Shown: positions 44,889 through 53,739, counted from the stretch's first letter. The stretch: 64,000 bases of DNA from DASPKM01 sp035628135 (GCA_035628135.1 DASPKM010000010.1:310001-374000), one strand, 5' to 3'. Numbers and translations are program-made. The notes: generated from the sequence alone by a model not told the origin.

Positions 44889-46267
44889 CAGGACGCGCCC
44901 TTTCTTTCCCTCCATTGCTGGTTGAAGCTTTTAGAGGGAAATTCCAGCTTGTCACGATGAGCGGTCCAGCCTTTCAGCAACGAATTCACCACCCATTCCT
45001 TCATTCTTTTATTTCCCATGTTCATCCATTTGCGATTGAGCATGCCGTGCCTCCATAACTTCCAGCCGATGTTCTCTGCAAAACCGCGGTTGCCTTGTTG
45101 CACGGCCTCGTGCCGGTTTTCCAGCAACAGTTCGTGGAGGTTGATCTTCACCGCGCACACCTCGGTACAATTGCCGCAGAGTGAAGATGCATAGCTAAGG
45201 TGTTTCCAGTCGTGCATTTCGCGCAGGTGAGGGGTAATCACCGCGCCAATGGGGCCGCTGTAGGTAGTGCCGTAAGTGTGGCCGCCAATGTTCTTATAAA
45301 CGGGACATGCATTCAGGCAGGCGCCGCAGCGAATGCAATAGAGGCTTTCGCGGCCCTTCGCATTTGCCAGGATATTGGTGCGGCCATTGTCGAGCAGTAT
45401 CACGTACATTTCATCAGGTCCATCTTTTTCTCCCGCTTGCTTCGGGCCGGTTATAATGGAATTGTACACGGTTATTCTTTGTCCTGTTCCATAGGTTGCC
45501 AGCAAGGGCCAGAACAATGCGAGATCGCTGAGCGAGGGAATTATTTTTTCTATTCCACAGATAGCGATGTGCGTTTTAGGAAAAGCACAGCTTAACCGCG
45601 CATTGCCTTCATTTTCCGTAACTGCAATCGCGCCGATATCCGCAATGAGGAAGTTGGCGCCTGTGATGCCTATTTCGGCCTGCGCATACTTTTCGCGCAG
45701 CTTTTCCCGCGCCACCAGCGTTAGTTGTTCGGGTGTGAGGTTGGGCGGAGTGTGCAGCTTTTCGCTGAAGAGCTTCGCAACGTCTTCCTTGCTTTTGTGC
45801 ATGGCAGGCGTTACAATGTGATAAGGCGGCTCATTATCCAGTTGCTGAATATATTCGCCCAAATCTGTTTCAACGCTTTCGATGCCTTGCTCGTGCAGAA
45901 AATCATTCAATTTTATTTCTTCCGTCACCATGCTCTTGCTTTTCACGATGGTGCGGCAATTTTTTTCGAGGCATATTTTCTTTACCTCCGCAAGGGCCTG
46001 CGTGGCGTCTTCGGCCCATATTACTTTGGCGCCCCGTTTGGTGATGTGTGCTTCAAAAGCTTCCAATTGCTTGTCGAGTGTTTCAAGCGCTTTCCATTTG
46101 ATGTTCTTTGCTTTCTTTCTTGCAAGCTCCAGGTCGGGGAATTGTTCCTTGCCCTGCGGAACAACGGCGTTGTATTTGCCGATATTGAAATTGATCTTGC
46201 GGCGATGCTCCAGGTCGGCGGCCTTTACAGTACTCTTTGCAATAAAAGAGGAGGCTTTATCGGACAT
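44888..46267 (-). CDS. lutB: LutB-like LUD-domain iron-sulfur protein
   Basis: 459 residues. LUD domain with TTEEIKLNDFLHEQGI..ETDLGEYI and ITGANFLIADIGAIAVTENEGN, followed by two cysteine clusters: C311-x2-C314-x2-C317-x3-C321 and C364-x2-C367-x3-C371, the 4Fe-4S ligand set of LutB. It normally works with LutA and LutC in L-lactate oxidation; neither is next to it here, so its partners are elsewhere or it has another role. A TACATTTG box at 46279-46272 abuts the start, so the message may have little or no leader. Confidence 0.9.
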   Translation of the reverse strand: MSDKASSFIAKSTVKAADLEHRRKINFNIGKYNAVVPQGKEQFPDLELARKKAKNIKWKALETLDKQLEAFEAHITKRGAKVIWAEDATQALAEVKKICLEKNCRTIVKSKSMVTEEIKLNDFLHEQGIESVETDLGEYIQQLDNEPPYHIVTPAMHKSKEDVAKLFSEKLHTPPNLTPEQLTLVAREKLREKYAQAEIGITGANFLIADIGAIAVTENEGNARLSCAFPKTHIAICGIEKIIPSLSDLALFWPLLATYGTGQRITVYNSIITGPKQAGEKDGPDEMYVILLDNGRTNILANAKGRESLYCIRCGACLNACPVYKNIGGHTYGTTYSGPIGAVITPHLREMHDWKHLSYASSLCGNCTEVCAVKINLHELLLENRHEAVQQGNRGFAENIGWKLWRHGMLNRKWMNMGNKRMKEWVVNSLLKGWTAHRDKLEFPSKSFNQQWRERKGAS

Positions 46268-46271
46268 ATTG

Positions 46272-46279
46272 CAAATGTA
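46272..46279 (-). promoter_or_regulatory. Possible -7 box of the lutB-like gene
   Basis: TACATTTG on the minus strand, an exact -7 match directly before the ATG at 46267. No TTG at the expected distance; it would give a near-leaderless message. Confidence 0.3.
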
Positions 46280-46443
46280 CCCGAATTTGCTATTCGTTCA
46301 TTAGCGGACTTCTCAGCACATTATACACCGTGCGACCGTATTTTTACGGAGGGTACGGAAGAAGCGGGCATCAAATAAAATGATGGCCCGCTCCCCGTTT
46401 AACACCTGACCACAGACTTTAACCCGCCACCTGTGGCCTCAAA

Positions 46444-47409
46444 CTACTCGTAGGTCGCTATGTGCAGCTTCTTTCCTTCGGATACGAATACTTTTCCTTT
46501 TGATTTTATCCTGGCTTCCTGGTCGCGCTGGTCCAATAACAAGTGGTCCATATAAGCTTTAACCGTTGCGGAGGAAATGGTAACGGGCTTGCCGTTGGTT
46601 ACCGCTTCATGTATATAAGAGCGCAAAAGGTTGTCGAATGATTTCCTGAACAATTGTTCGGTCGCGAATATTTCACAGCCAATTACTTTATCACCACTGG
46701 CTATTATCACACCAATGATATCTTTCTCTTCCGCCAGCTTCGGTTGCAGCGTACTGAAATACTCCTGTTCTATTTTCTGGTAATCTGATGCGGAAGCCAA
46801 CGCGGTATAGGTGCCGGTTGAGGTATTGACCTTATTCTTCTTGTTGCCATCGGCCACTTTTTCCCATACCTTGGATTGATTTTTATCTACCTCTACCGCT
46901 TTGCGCACAGAGAGCCCGCTGACCGCGAAGTAGCCGTTGAAATTATTACCAGTGCTGCGTCCTGCGGTGCTCCACCGTCCATGTTCCACACAAAATACGG
47001 GGAGCTTTACCTTATCCTTGTTAGGCGGTATTACTACGTCTTCGCCGATTACGCGGTCCTGCTTGCCGCCTTGTATTACTTCACCTGCCATCAGGAACAA
47101 GGTGTCGGAAGAAGTATTTTGCGCGTATAACGTATTTACCTCAGCGCCTTCGCCCTTGCCTTCTTTTTCGGTAATGCGGATCTTTTTCTTTTCCAGCGCC
47201 TCTTTCAATGATGTGTACTTTACAATGTTCTTCGTTTGTTCCTTGAAGGTGGCTTTAGCTTTGATGGGATACACCCGGAGGTTTTTGTAGGTGAGTGATC
47301 GGAGTTTGGCTTCGTCCTGGAGATTGAATTCTAATGTTCTGTAGCTGTATTCTTGAGAAAAGACCATAACGGGCAGCATCATGCCCAGTAAAAGGAATAG
47401 GCGTTGCAT
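46444..47409 (-). CDS. Exported DUF6569 (ARPP-1-like) protein
   Basis: 321 residues from the ATG at 47409, which starts a signal peptide (MQRLFLLLGMMLPVMVFSQ); an upstream start adds seven residues. The family core is FLMAGEVIQGGKQDRVIGEDVVIPP followed by LPVFCVEHGRW, as in ARPP-1 domains (assigned from memory). Function unknown; related domains occur beside ADP-ribosyl hydrolase genes in other taxa. Possibly the distal gene of the gldE-gldD-DUF3109 transcript, though a large hairpin intervenes. Confidence 0.75.
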   Translation of the reverse strand: MQRLFLLLGMMLPVMVFSQEYSYRTLEFNLQDEAKLRSLTYKNLRVYPIKAKATFKEQTKNIVKYTSLKEALEKKKIRITEKEGKGEGAEVNTLYAQNTSSDTLFLMAGEVIQGGKQDRVIGEDVVIPPNKDKVKLPVFCVEHGRWSTAGRSTGNNFNGYFAVSGLSVRKAVEVDKNQSKVWEKVADGNKKNKVNTSTGTYTALASASDYQKIEQEYFSTLQPKLAEEKDIIGVIIASGDKVIGCEIFATEQLFRKSFDNLLRSYIHEAVTNGKPVTISSATVKAYMDHLLLDQRDQEARIKSKGKVFVSEGKKLHIATYE

Positions 47410-47545
47410 AACTGAGGTTTTGGTGAACAATCCTGAGTGGGATGCAGCGGCAAAAATGAATACACAAACGAAAAATGACTTTTGAAATACTTTAACAAGA
47501 ATAGGTCATGTGGATGTTGAAGATTGGAGGCAGTTTAATTTTAAA

Positions 47546-47611
47546 GTCATTGGGTCATTGGGTCATTGAGTCAATAGTTCAATGACCCAATGACCTATTG
47601 ACTTAATGACT
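47546..47611. repeat. Hairpin built from an 8-base tandem repeat at a gene end
   Basis: GTCATTGG occurs three times in tandem (47546-47569, last base A), and 15 bases (47554-47568) pair perfectly with CAATGACCCAATGAC (47580-47594); weaker pairing continues to 47611. The minus-strand stop of the DUF3109 gene (47612-47610) touches the right arm, and the minus strand beyond is T-rich, so it may act as a terminator. Confidence 0.55.
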
Positions 47612-48200
47612 ATTTAGCAATCTTCTCTTTAGAAAAATACCTTATCGCTACCTGGTCCAGCGCTTCGTAAAATTCCGGTCCGTATTTACGGATCAAAGCT
47701 TCGCGGAGGAATTGGTAAACAGGCATTTTTTGTTTTTTGCCGAGGGAGCAGGCCGCGCGGCATAATGAAGGCCGCGGCTCGTAGTTTACCATTTCGTATA
47801 CCTTGGACTTTTTGGTTTTTATCGGGAATAAATGACAGCTGATGGGCTTTTTCCATTCTATCTTTCCATCGTAATAGGCTTGCTCGAATGCGCATTTGAT
47901 CACACCGGCATCATCCCGGTAACCATATGCGCAAATGGTACCGTTTACAGTAGGCGTTACCCAACCGAACTCTGCATCGTAGCCATATTTTCCAAAACGC
48001 TCCACCTCTTCAATGCCTTCATGCGTCATGTATGGCTTTACGGTTTCATACACCCGGTCTATCACGCGCAGCTCTTCTTTGGTGAGCGGGGCCCCCGCGT
48101 CTCCATCCTCGCAACAACCGCCTTTGCATTTGGAAAGATCACAAATAAATTGCTCTTCCACCACCTGGTCGCTCACCAGTACCTTGCCTATTTCGATCAC
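47610..48200 (-). CDS. DUF3109-family cysteine-rich protein
   Basis: 196 residues from a GTG start. Cysteines cluster as in the family: ICDLSKCKGGCCEDGD near the N-terminus, TICAYGYRDD, IKCAFE, KPISCHLFPI and SLCRAACSLG, suggesting a metal or iron-sulfur cluster resembling YkgJ-type proteins. Widespread in Bacteroidota; function unknown. It follows gldD by 35 bases in the same direction. Confidence 0.85.
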   Translation of the reverse strand: MIEIGKVLVSDQVVEEQFICDLSKCKGGCCEDGDAGAPLTKEELRVIDRVYETVKPYMTHEGIEEVERFGKYGYDAEFGWVTPTVNGTICAYGYRDDAGVIKCAFEQAYYDGKIEWKKPISCHLFPIKTKKSKVYEMVNYEPRPSLCRAACSLGKKQKMPVYQFLREALIRKYGPEFYEALDQVAIRYFSKEKIAK

Positions 48201-48235
48201 GATTAAAAAATTTATTCGAAGTTACACATTTACCG

Positions 48236-48823
48236 TTATCGCCACTTGAACGTATTGATGAGGTGCCTGATGTCCTGCTCTAAAAAATCGCCCACTTCTT
48301 TCAGCGAATCTTCATTCGGCGTTGCGCCGAAATACAGCGCGCCGCGCAGAAAGTGCTTTACAGTATCGGTCAGGAAAAACTGCCGGCCGCTGGCCGCATT
48401 GCCTCCTACCTTAAAAAATATTCCGGACACACCGTGCGGCGTCTCTATCAGCGAATCGTTAATGCCGGTGGCCTTTACTGTATGCTTGAAGGTCATTTTA
48501 TAAGTATCGTCCACCAGCTTTTCAAACGATTGCTTGCCGATTTCTTTATAGCTGATGTACACGCAGCCGCTGAACTGCGGAAAATCGATATTGATCCAAT
48601 ACGGGTTCTCCGGCTTTTCTTCAAAGAAAGTGGAATCCTGGATCACATTGGCATATACAGGGTATTCGAAAGTGTAGGGATAGCCCGGCTTATCGAACAG
48701 CCGGTACTCATGCTTAGGCAGCGGCACCTTGAAATACCCGCGGGGCCTTGGCGTATAGTCGCTGTTGCAAGCGGTGAAAAATAATAACCCGATCAAGGAA
48801 TACAGCAAGAATTGTAAGCGCAT
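48236..48823 (-). CDS. gldD: Gliding-motility lipoprotein GldD
   Basis: 195 residues from the ATG at 48823 (a TTG two codons earlier is possible). Lipobox LLFFTACNSD, then the conserved PRPRGYFKVPLPKHEYRLFD and YPYTFEYPVYANV, with WINIDFPQFSG and LYFGATPNEDSL. GldD is needed for gliding and the gliding-linked protein secretion apparatus in Flavobacterium; many non-gliding Bacteroidota keep it. It sits 11 bases after gldE, the conserved order. Confidence 0.92.
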   Translation of the reverse strand: MRLQFLLYSLIGLLFFTACNSDYTPRPRGYFKVPLPKHEYRLFDKPGYPYTFEYPVYANVIQDSTFFEEKPENPYWINIDFPQFSGCVYISYKEIGKQSFEKLVDDTYKMTFKHTVKATGINDSLIETPHGVSGIFFKVGGNAASGRQFFLTDTVKHFLRGALYFGATPNEDSLKEVGDFLEQDIRHLINTFKWR

Positions 48824-48834
48824 CTGCAAATCTA

Positions 48835-50163
48835 TTATTGAACCATGGGTTTAATGGCAACTTTAACTTTATTAATCCGGTTGCGGTTGGCCTCCAACAC
48901 GGTAAATTCAAAATCACCGCAGGATATTACGTCGTTTGCCTGTGGAATATAGCCGCCGAGTTCCAGTATCAGTCCGGCAAGTGAATCGCTATCGCCCCGT
49001 ACATCGTCGAAGGTGTCTTGCGGCAGGTCCATCACCTTGCATACATCGTTGATCATGGTCCGCCCTTCGAATATGTAAGTGCTGTCGTCGATCTTTTTAT
49101 TGCCGCTTTCTTCATCGTCGAATTCATCCTTGATATCGCCGATGATCTCTTCCAGGATGTCTTCCATTGTTACGATGCCGCTGGTGCCTCCGAACTCATC
49201 TACCACGATGGCAAAATGTATGCGCTTGGACTGGAATTCCTTCAGCAGGTCTTCGATCAGTTTTTGCTCATGCACAAAGTAAGGCGCGCGCATCAGTTTA
49301 TGCCAGTCGAACGTGTCCGCTTCGGTAAGATAAGGCAGCACGTCCTTTGTATGCACCATGCCCGCGATTTCATCGAGGTTCTTTTTAAACACCGGCAGCC
49401 GCGAGTAGTGCAGCTCTTCTATTTTTTGTTTCAGTCCGGCAAAGTTCAGGTTGTAGTCCACCCCGCTCACGTCGAGCCGCGTTTGCATGATCTGCTTTAC
49501 GGTGATGTTGCCAAACTTGGCTATGCCCTTGATGATGTTCTTTTCTTCTTCGGTGGCATCGCTTTGGTTGGTAAGGTCATCGATATTGTACGAAGCGGGG
49601 CCTCCTCCGCCCAGCAATCTTTCTATTTTATCTGAAAGGCCAACCATCCACAGGCTGATGCGGCGGAATAGATAATACACCACTTCTACTACGCCGGATG
49701 TGATGTAGAGGAATTGAAAATTGTTTTGGGCCGCCCATATCTTCGGCATCACTTCACCAAAGAACAGCAGTATAAAGGTTACCGAAACGATCTTTACGAT
49801 GAACTGCACGCCCCATAGGTTGTTCTTAACCACCATCAGCTGATCTATCAGGAAGTTGGCGAGGATGATAATGGAAATATTGATAACGGTATTGGCTATC
49901 ATGAGCGAGCCCTGTAATATTTTGGGCTCTTCCAGCAGGCTAACGATGCGCTTCCAGGGATTGCCCTGCTTGGTCTTGAGTACGTTGATGTCTTTAAAGC
50001 TAAGGGAAAACAGCGCTACTTCAGAACCGGAGATAATGAATGAAAGGATGAGCAGGAAAAGGATCAACACGCCCAGGATGGTGCTGCTGTTGAGGCTGGC
50101 TGCTAAAAAAACGGTTGCGAATACTGGATGTTGTGACAGTGTATAAGCCGACAGATAATCCAA
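48835..50163 (-). CDS. gldE: GldE, CNNM/CorC-type membrane protein
   Basis: 442 residues from a TTG start; no in-frame ATG exists between it and the preceding stop. N-terminal DUF21/CNNM membrane domain (LIFLLILSFIISGSEVALFSLS, then helices to about residue 170), a CBS pair (ITVKQIMQTRLDV, SRLPVFKKNLDEIAGMVHTKDVL, FAIVVDEFGGTSGIVTMEDILEEIIGDI) and a CorC_HlyC C-terminal domain. GldE is linked to GldD in gliding and secretion; related proteins move Mg or Co ions. Confidence 0.92.
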   Translation of the reverse strand: MDYLSAYTLSQHPVFATVFLAASLNSSTILGVLILFLLILSFIISGSEVALFSLSFKDINVLKTKQGNPWKRIVSLLEEPKILQGSLMIANTVINISIIILANFLIDQLMVVKNNLWGVQFIVKIVSVTFILLFFGEVMPKIWAAQNNFQFLYITSGVVEVVYYLFRRISLWMVGLSDKIERLLGGGGPASYNIDDLTNQSDATEEEKNIIKGIAKFGNITVKQIMQTRLDVSGVDYNLNFAGLKQKIEELHYSRLPVFKKNLDEIAGMVHTKDVLPYLTEADTFDWHKLMRAPYFVHEQKLIEDLLKEFQSKRIHFAIVVDEFGGTSGIVTMEDILEEIIGDIKDEFDDEESGNKKIDDSTYIFEGRTMINDVCKVMDLPQDTFDDVRGDSDSLAGLILELGGYIPQANDVISCGDFEFTVLEANRNRINKVKVAIKPMVQ

Positions 50164-50216
50164 AGCGGGTGGTTTTTCGTGAATAAGCTTCGTAATCAGA
50201 AAGGCAGGTCATAAGG

Positions 50217-50243
50217 CCTGCCTACCGGCAGGCAGGGCCTGCC
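50217..50243. repeat. GC-rich dispersed palindrome, copy 2
   Basis: CCTGCCTACCGGCAGG (50217-50232) with further GGCAGG/CCTGCC arms to 50243, between gldE and ssb. Shares the core CCTGCCnnCCGGCAGG with 26645-26660. Confidence 0.55.
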
Positions 50244-50278
50244 CTCGCGAGAACTATTACAAAAATAGCATTTGTGTT

Positions 50279-50713
50279 TTAAAATGGTAAGTCCTGTGAT
50301 GATTCACTGATTGGCGGCGGCACATCGGTGCTTTCTTCATGGGTGCCGGTGTGGCTTTGTGCATGTCCACCCACTCCTTCGGCCCTTTTATCGAGCATGA
50401 TCAGGTTATCTCCCACGATTTCCGTTGCAAACTTTTTATTACCCTCTTTGTCTTCCCAACTGCGGGTGCGTAAACGGCCTTCTATATAAACGAGGCTGCC
50501 TTTGTGCAGGTATTTCTGGGCCAGTTCCGCCAACCCTCTCCACAAAACCACCGTATGCCATTCTGTTTGAGATATCAGCTTGCCAGCCCTGTCTTTAAAC
50601 GTTTCAGTGGTGGCCAATGGAAATTTAGCTACGGCAATATTTCCTTCCAGGTATTGTACATCCGGATCTCTACCCAAATTACCGATGAGCATAACCCTGT
50701 TTACGCCTCGCAT
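50279..50713 (-). CDS. ssb: Single-stranded DNA-binding protein
   Basis: 144 residues. OB fold from MRGVNRVMLIGNLGRDPDVQY to TEIVGDNLIMLDKR, a polar Gly/His/Ser/Thr-rich linker, and the acidic tip ending DLPF that recruits partner proteins. It coats single-stranded DNA during replication, recombination and repair. The mutY-ssb-gldE-gldD order is conserved in Bacteroidota. Confidence 0.96.
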   Translation of the reverse strand: MRGVNRVMLIGNLGRDPDVQYLEGNIAVAKFPLATTETFKDRAGKLISQTEWHTVVLWRGLAELAQKYLHKGSLVYIEGRLRTRSWEDKEGNKKFATEIVGDNLIMLDKRAEGVGGHAQSHTGTHEESTDVPPPISESSQDLPF

Positions 50714-50901
50714 ACACTTAGTTTAATGTTTACAACTCCCCGTTCAATGATTTCTTCTTAAAGTTAATTTTTTTCAAACAAAAAAATACAACTTTTCAAC
50801 GGTACAACCATAAGTATCAAGCAGTTTCTATCCGATTGTCATGATTTGATCATTGTAGATGGTACACGATCTCATTACACAATGAGCGGTTGGTTAGCTG
50901 T

Positions 50902-51963
50902 TTACCTCATGCCCGATTCGTTTTGCATGTACAGGTTGATCATTTTCGGGAAGGCATAAGTGCTGATGAGTTTTTTGGGAACCAGCAGTCCTGCCCATTG
51001 GCTCGGAGGCTTTTCCAGCTCAACGGTGATAAATTGCCCAACGATTGTTTGATGGGTTAACTGCTGCTTGTAAGGTTTTGATATTTGCTTCAGGCAAAAA
51101 CCTTCGTGGCCGATGGAGCGGCGCAGGTAGTGGTGCATGTCTGCATACGCACTAAGCAACGCATGCTCCGATTCGTGCAACACAAATTCAAACAGGTTGG
51201 TCCAGATGTCTTTTCCGTTGCGTTGCCGAATCAGCACTTCGCCGTTAAGCTCCATGATGAAATAGTTGAACCATCTTGTTTTTTTCACCAGTATTTTTTC
51301 TTTTACCGGCAATTCGTTTACCCATCCATGGGCGAAGGCCTGGCAATCTTTTCTTTGGACGCATACCTGGCAAAGCGGCTTTTGGGGCTTGCAGATGGTG
51401 GCGCCAAAATCCATGATGGCCTGGTTATATTTACCGGGATCGGCGGTATCGAGCAACGATTGCGCGAGTTCAGCGTATAGCTTTTTGCCTTCTCCGGTAT
51501 CAACGGGGGTATTGATGCCAAAGTAGCGGGACAGAATACGTTGCACGTTGCCATCTACCACTGCATAGGGCAGTTTGAAGGCAAAAGAAGCGATAGCAGC
51601 GGCAGTGTAAGGGCCGATGCCTTTGAGCTGGCGGATAGCCTCATGAGAGGCGGGAAATACGCCATTATGCTCGGTTGAAATGATGCGGGCGGTTTCGTGC
51701 AGGTTCTTGCAGCGGGTATAATAGCCAAGGCCTTCCCAAAGCTTGTAAACCGCTGGCAGACTGGCTTTGGCGAGATGATGCACCGTAGGAAAATGCTGAA
51801 TAAAACGCTCGTAATAAGCCCAGCCCTGCTCTACGCGGGTTTGCTGCAGGATGATCTCGCTAAGCCATATCCGGTAAGGGTCGGCTTCGCCTTTCCAAGG
51901 CATGGACCGGGTATTTTTGGAGGAGTTCCACTTCAACAGCTTCCTGGTAAAATCGGGCATCAT
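50902..51963 (-). CDS. mutY: Adenine DNA glycosylase
   Basis: 353 residues from the ATG at 51963 (the next codon is also ATG). Catalytic Glu36 in SEIILQQT, helix-hairpin-helix LKGIGPYTAAAIASFA and catalytic Asp137 in VVDGNVQR are present. The 4Fe-4S ligands are Cys191, Cys198, Cys201 and Cys207 with the standard C-x6-C-x2-C-x5-C spacing. A C-terminal NUDIX-like 8-oxoG recognition domain follows. It removes A opposite 8-oxoG. Confidence 0.96.
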   Translation of the reverse strand: MMPDFTRKLLKWNSSKNTRSMPWKGEADPYRIWLSEIILQQTRVEQGWAYYERFIQHFPTVHHLAKASLPAVYKLWEGLGYYTRCKNLHETARIISTEHNGVFPASHEAIRQLKGIGPYTAAAIASFAFKLPYAVVDGNVQRILSRYFGINTPVDTGEGKKLYAELAQSLLDTADPGKYNQAIMDFGATICKPQKPLCQVCVQRKDCQAFAHGWVNELPVKEKILVKKTRWFNYFIMELNGEVLIRQRNGKDIWTNLFEFVLHESEHALLSAYADMHHYLRRSIGHEGFCLKQISKPYKQQLTHQTIVGQFITVELEKPPSQWAGLLVPKKLISTYAFPKMINLYMQNESGMR

Positions 51964-51979
51964 CGTGGTGTACAAGCCA

Positions 51980-51987
51980 CAAACGTA
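51980..51987 (-). promoter_or_regulatory. Probable mutY -7 box
   Basis: TACGTTTG on the minus strand, exact -7 match, 17 bases before the mutY ATG. No TTG at normal spacing. A GGGGA-n3-TCCCC inverted repeat lies at 52037-52049, between mutY and the HU gene. Confidence 0.4.
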
Positions 51988-52172
51988 TACAATGGATTAA
52001 TATTTGATGGGAAAAACCCGAAAATCTCCAGGAAACGGGGAGTATCCCCCTATCAAACTTGTCAATTTGATATAAATGATTTATTTTACCTAAAAAATTC
52101 AGTGCGAATGGTTTAGCTTAGCCGAATAAATTGAGGAAATTTTTTGTACGCCTTCATAAAAATAAACCAACC

Positions 52173-52508
52173 ATGAGAAAGGCTGATCTCGTTAATCTGA
52201 TTGCCGACAAAACCGGTATCCCAAAGGTGGATGTACTGGTAACCTTGGAGACCATGTTCAAGGAAGTGAAAGATACGCTCTCCCAGGGCGAGAACATTTA
52301 CATCAGGGGCTTCGGCAGTTTCATTACCAAAAAACGTGCTGCTAAAATCGGTCGTAACATTAAGAAAAATGTGGCCGTGCACATTCCGGAACATTACATT
52401 CCCGCCTTCAAACCCGCTAAAGAATTTGTGGCTGAAGTAAAGAAGCTGCAATCCGTAAAAGAAGGCCAGCCGAGTCCCGATGAGGAAATGAAGGGAGAAG
52501 GCCTCTAA
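52173..52508 (+). CDS. HU/IHF-family DNA-binding protein
   Basis: 111 residues from the ATG at 52173; a longer frame start would add 14 residues. It carries MRKADLVNLIADKTGI, the beta-arm base IRGFGSFITKKRAAKIGRN, and P/H/Y residues (VHIPEHYIPAFKPAKEF) replacing the usual GRNPKTG arm tip. An acidic tail follows (PSPDEEMKGEGL). It bends or packages DNA. Divergent from mutY and first of a plus-strand run ending in RNase G. Confidence 0.92.
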   Translation: MRKADLVNLIADKTGIPKVDVLVTLETMFKEVKDTLSQGENIYIRGFGSFITKKRAAKIGRNIKKNVAVHIPEHYIPAFKPAKEFVAEVKKLQSVKEGQPSPDEEMKGEGL

Positions 52509-52555
52509 ACCTGCAGGAAAGCCTATTATTATCAGTCCTGTAACACAATTCCGTA

Positions 52556-52563
52556 TAACTTTG
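52556..52563 (+). promoter_or_regulatory. Possible -7 box of the TPR gene
   Basis: TAACTTTG followed by C, 18 bases before the GTG start. No clear TTG upstream. Confidence 0.35.
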
Positions 52564-52581
52564 CGGGGTTAATTTTCGTAT

Positions 52582-53427
52582 GTGAAGAAACAGCACCTGG
52601 TCCTGGCCGGAAGCGGTCTCGTTGTATTATTGCTTCTATTTTTTTTCGGGCAAACGGTTCCCCCTAAAAAATCAGCGGCTACGGCTGCGGCAGACAGCAC
52701 TTCGCATCAACACATTACTACCAACGACATACTGCAGGCATTGAAGCAAAAGCTTACGCCAGAACAGCAAGCTTATGTAAACAGGCTTGAAAATGCGGTG
52801 GTGCGCGGCGATGTAAAGGAGCAACAATTAAGGGTGTACCAGCAGTTGGCCACCTTCTGGAAAGACAGCGTGCCGGCCTTTTTGCCCGCTGCCTATTATA
52901 CAGGCGAGGCTGCCAAATTGGAAAATTTGGAAAAAAATCTCACATTTGCAGCCCATTTGTATCTGGATAATATCCGGGTACAATCGGATCCGGAACTAAA
53001 AGATTGGATGGCCCAACAGGCAAAAGGGCTGCTGGAACAGGCTTTAAAGCTCAATCCCAACAGCGATTCCCTGAAAGTAAGCCTCGGCAGCTGCTACATC
53101 TTTGGAAACGTGCATGGCAACCCGATGGAAGGCATTACCATGATACGCGAGGTAGCAGAGCGGGACCCCCACAATGTATATGCACAGATGATGCTGGGCA
53201 TTGGAGGCGTAATGACGGGACAATTTGACAAGGCCATTGAACGTTTTAAGAAAGTAATTGAGCATCAACCCAATAACCTGGAAGCAAGGATCAATCTTGC
53301 AGAAGCATACGAGCGAAAAGGCGATAAGCAATCGGCAATAGAATGGTACGAAAAAAGTAAATCGCTCATCAGCAACCAGGAGATCATTCAGGAAATAGAT
53401 GCACGGATAACACAACTGAAAAAATAG
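52582..53427 (+). CDS. Membrane-anchored tetratricopeptide protein
   Basis: 281 residues from GTG; an overlapping ATG two bases earlier is immediately followed by a stop. One N-terminal helix (LVLAGSGLVVLLLLFFFG) anchors a periplasmic TPR domain, with repeats around VYAQMMLGIGGVMTGQFDKAIERFKKVIEHQPNN and LEARINLAEAYERKGDKQSAIEWYEKS. Probably a protein-interaction scaffold. The gene lies in a conserved position between HU and RNase G. Confidence 0.82.
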   Translation: MKKQHLVLAGSGLVVLLLLFFFGQTVPPKKSAATAAADSTSHQHITTNDILQALKQKLTPEQQAYVNRLENAVVRGDVKEQQLRVYQQLATFWKDSVPAFLPAAYYTGEAAKLENLEKNLTFAAHLYLDNIRVQSDPELKDWMAQQAKGLLEQALKLNPNSDSLKVSLGSCYIFGNVHGNPMEGITMIREVAERDPHNVYAQMMLGIGGVMTGQFDKAIERFKKVIEHQPNNLEARINLAEAYERKGDKQSAIEWYEKSKSLISNQEIIQEIDARITQLKK

Positions 53428-53474
53428 AAAAAGATATTAACCGAATTGTTTAACAAAAAAATCTTGGTATCAAC

Positions 53475-53570
53475 ATGCCTTGTGGTAAAAAACGGAAGCG
53501 TCATAAAATAGCGACGCACAAGCGTAAGAAACGGCTGAGAAAGAATCGTCATAAGAAGAAGAACAAATAA
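53475..53570 (+). CDS. 31-residue highly basic protein (AURKAIP1/COX24-like)
   Basis: ATG at 53475, TAA at 53568-53570. MPCGKKRKRHKIATHKRKKR begins a peptide in which about two thirds of the residues are Lys, Arg or His. I recall the same short protein widely in Bacteroidota, where it is named after the AURKAIP1/COX24 domain of mitochondrial ribosomal proteins. A ribosome-associated role is therefore likely. It lies just upstream of RNase G. Confidence 0.85.
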   Translation: MPCGKKRKRHKIATHKRKKRLRKNRHKKKNK

Positions 53571-53585
53571 CCTTCTTAATTGAAC

Positions 53586-53607
53586 GGTCCCGCCGTTTTG
53601 CGGGACC
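53586..53607 (+). terminator. Hairpin after the basic small protein
   Basis: GGTCCCGC (53586-53593) pairs perfectly with GCGGGACC (53600-53607), loop CGTTTT. No U-tract follows, so it may be an attenuator or processing site rather than a full terminator before rng. Confidence 0.5.
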
Positions 53608-53739
53608 AACTCACCCCGGGCTGAAACAATTTAGATGTCATTTATTAAAGCCGCTTGCTTGCACAACAATACCTGGCAACTAAATCCTCTTCAGCAATTT
53701 TCCTTGTCGTGATGACCTGATGGTTAAAGATGTATACGC

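Noticed and set aside
52037..52049. GGGGA-n3-TCCCC between mutY and HU as a fourth TCCCCGAAT-type site
   Set aside because: The half-sites are in reversed order and the central GAAT is missing, so it is not the same motif.
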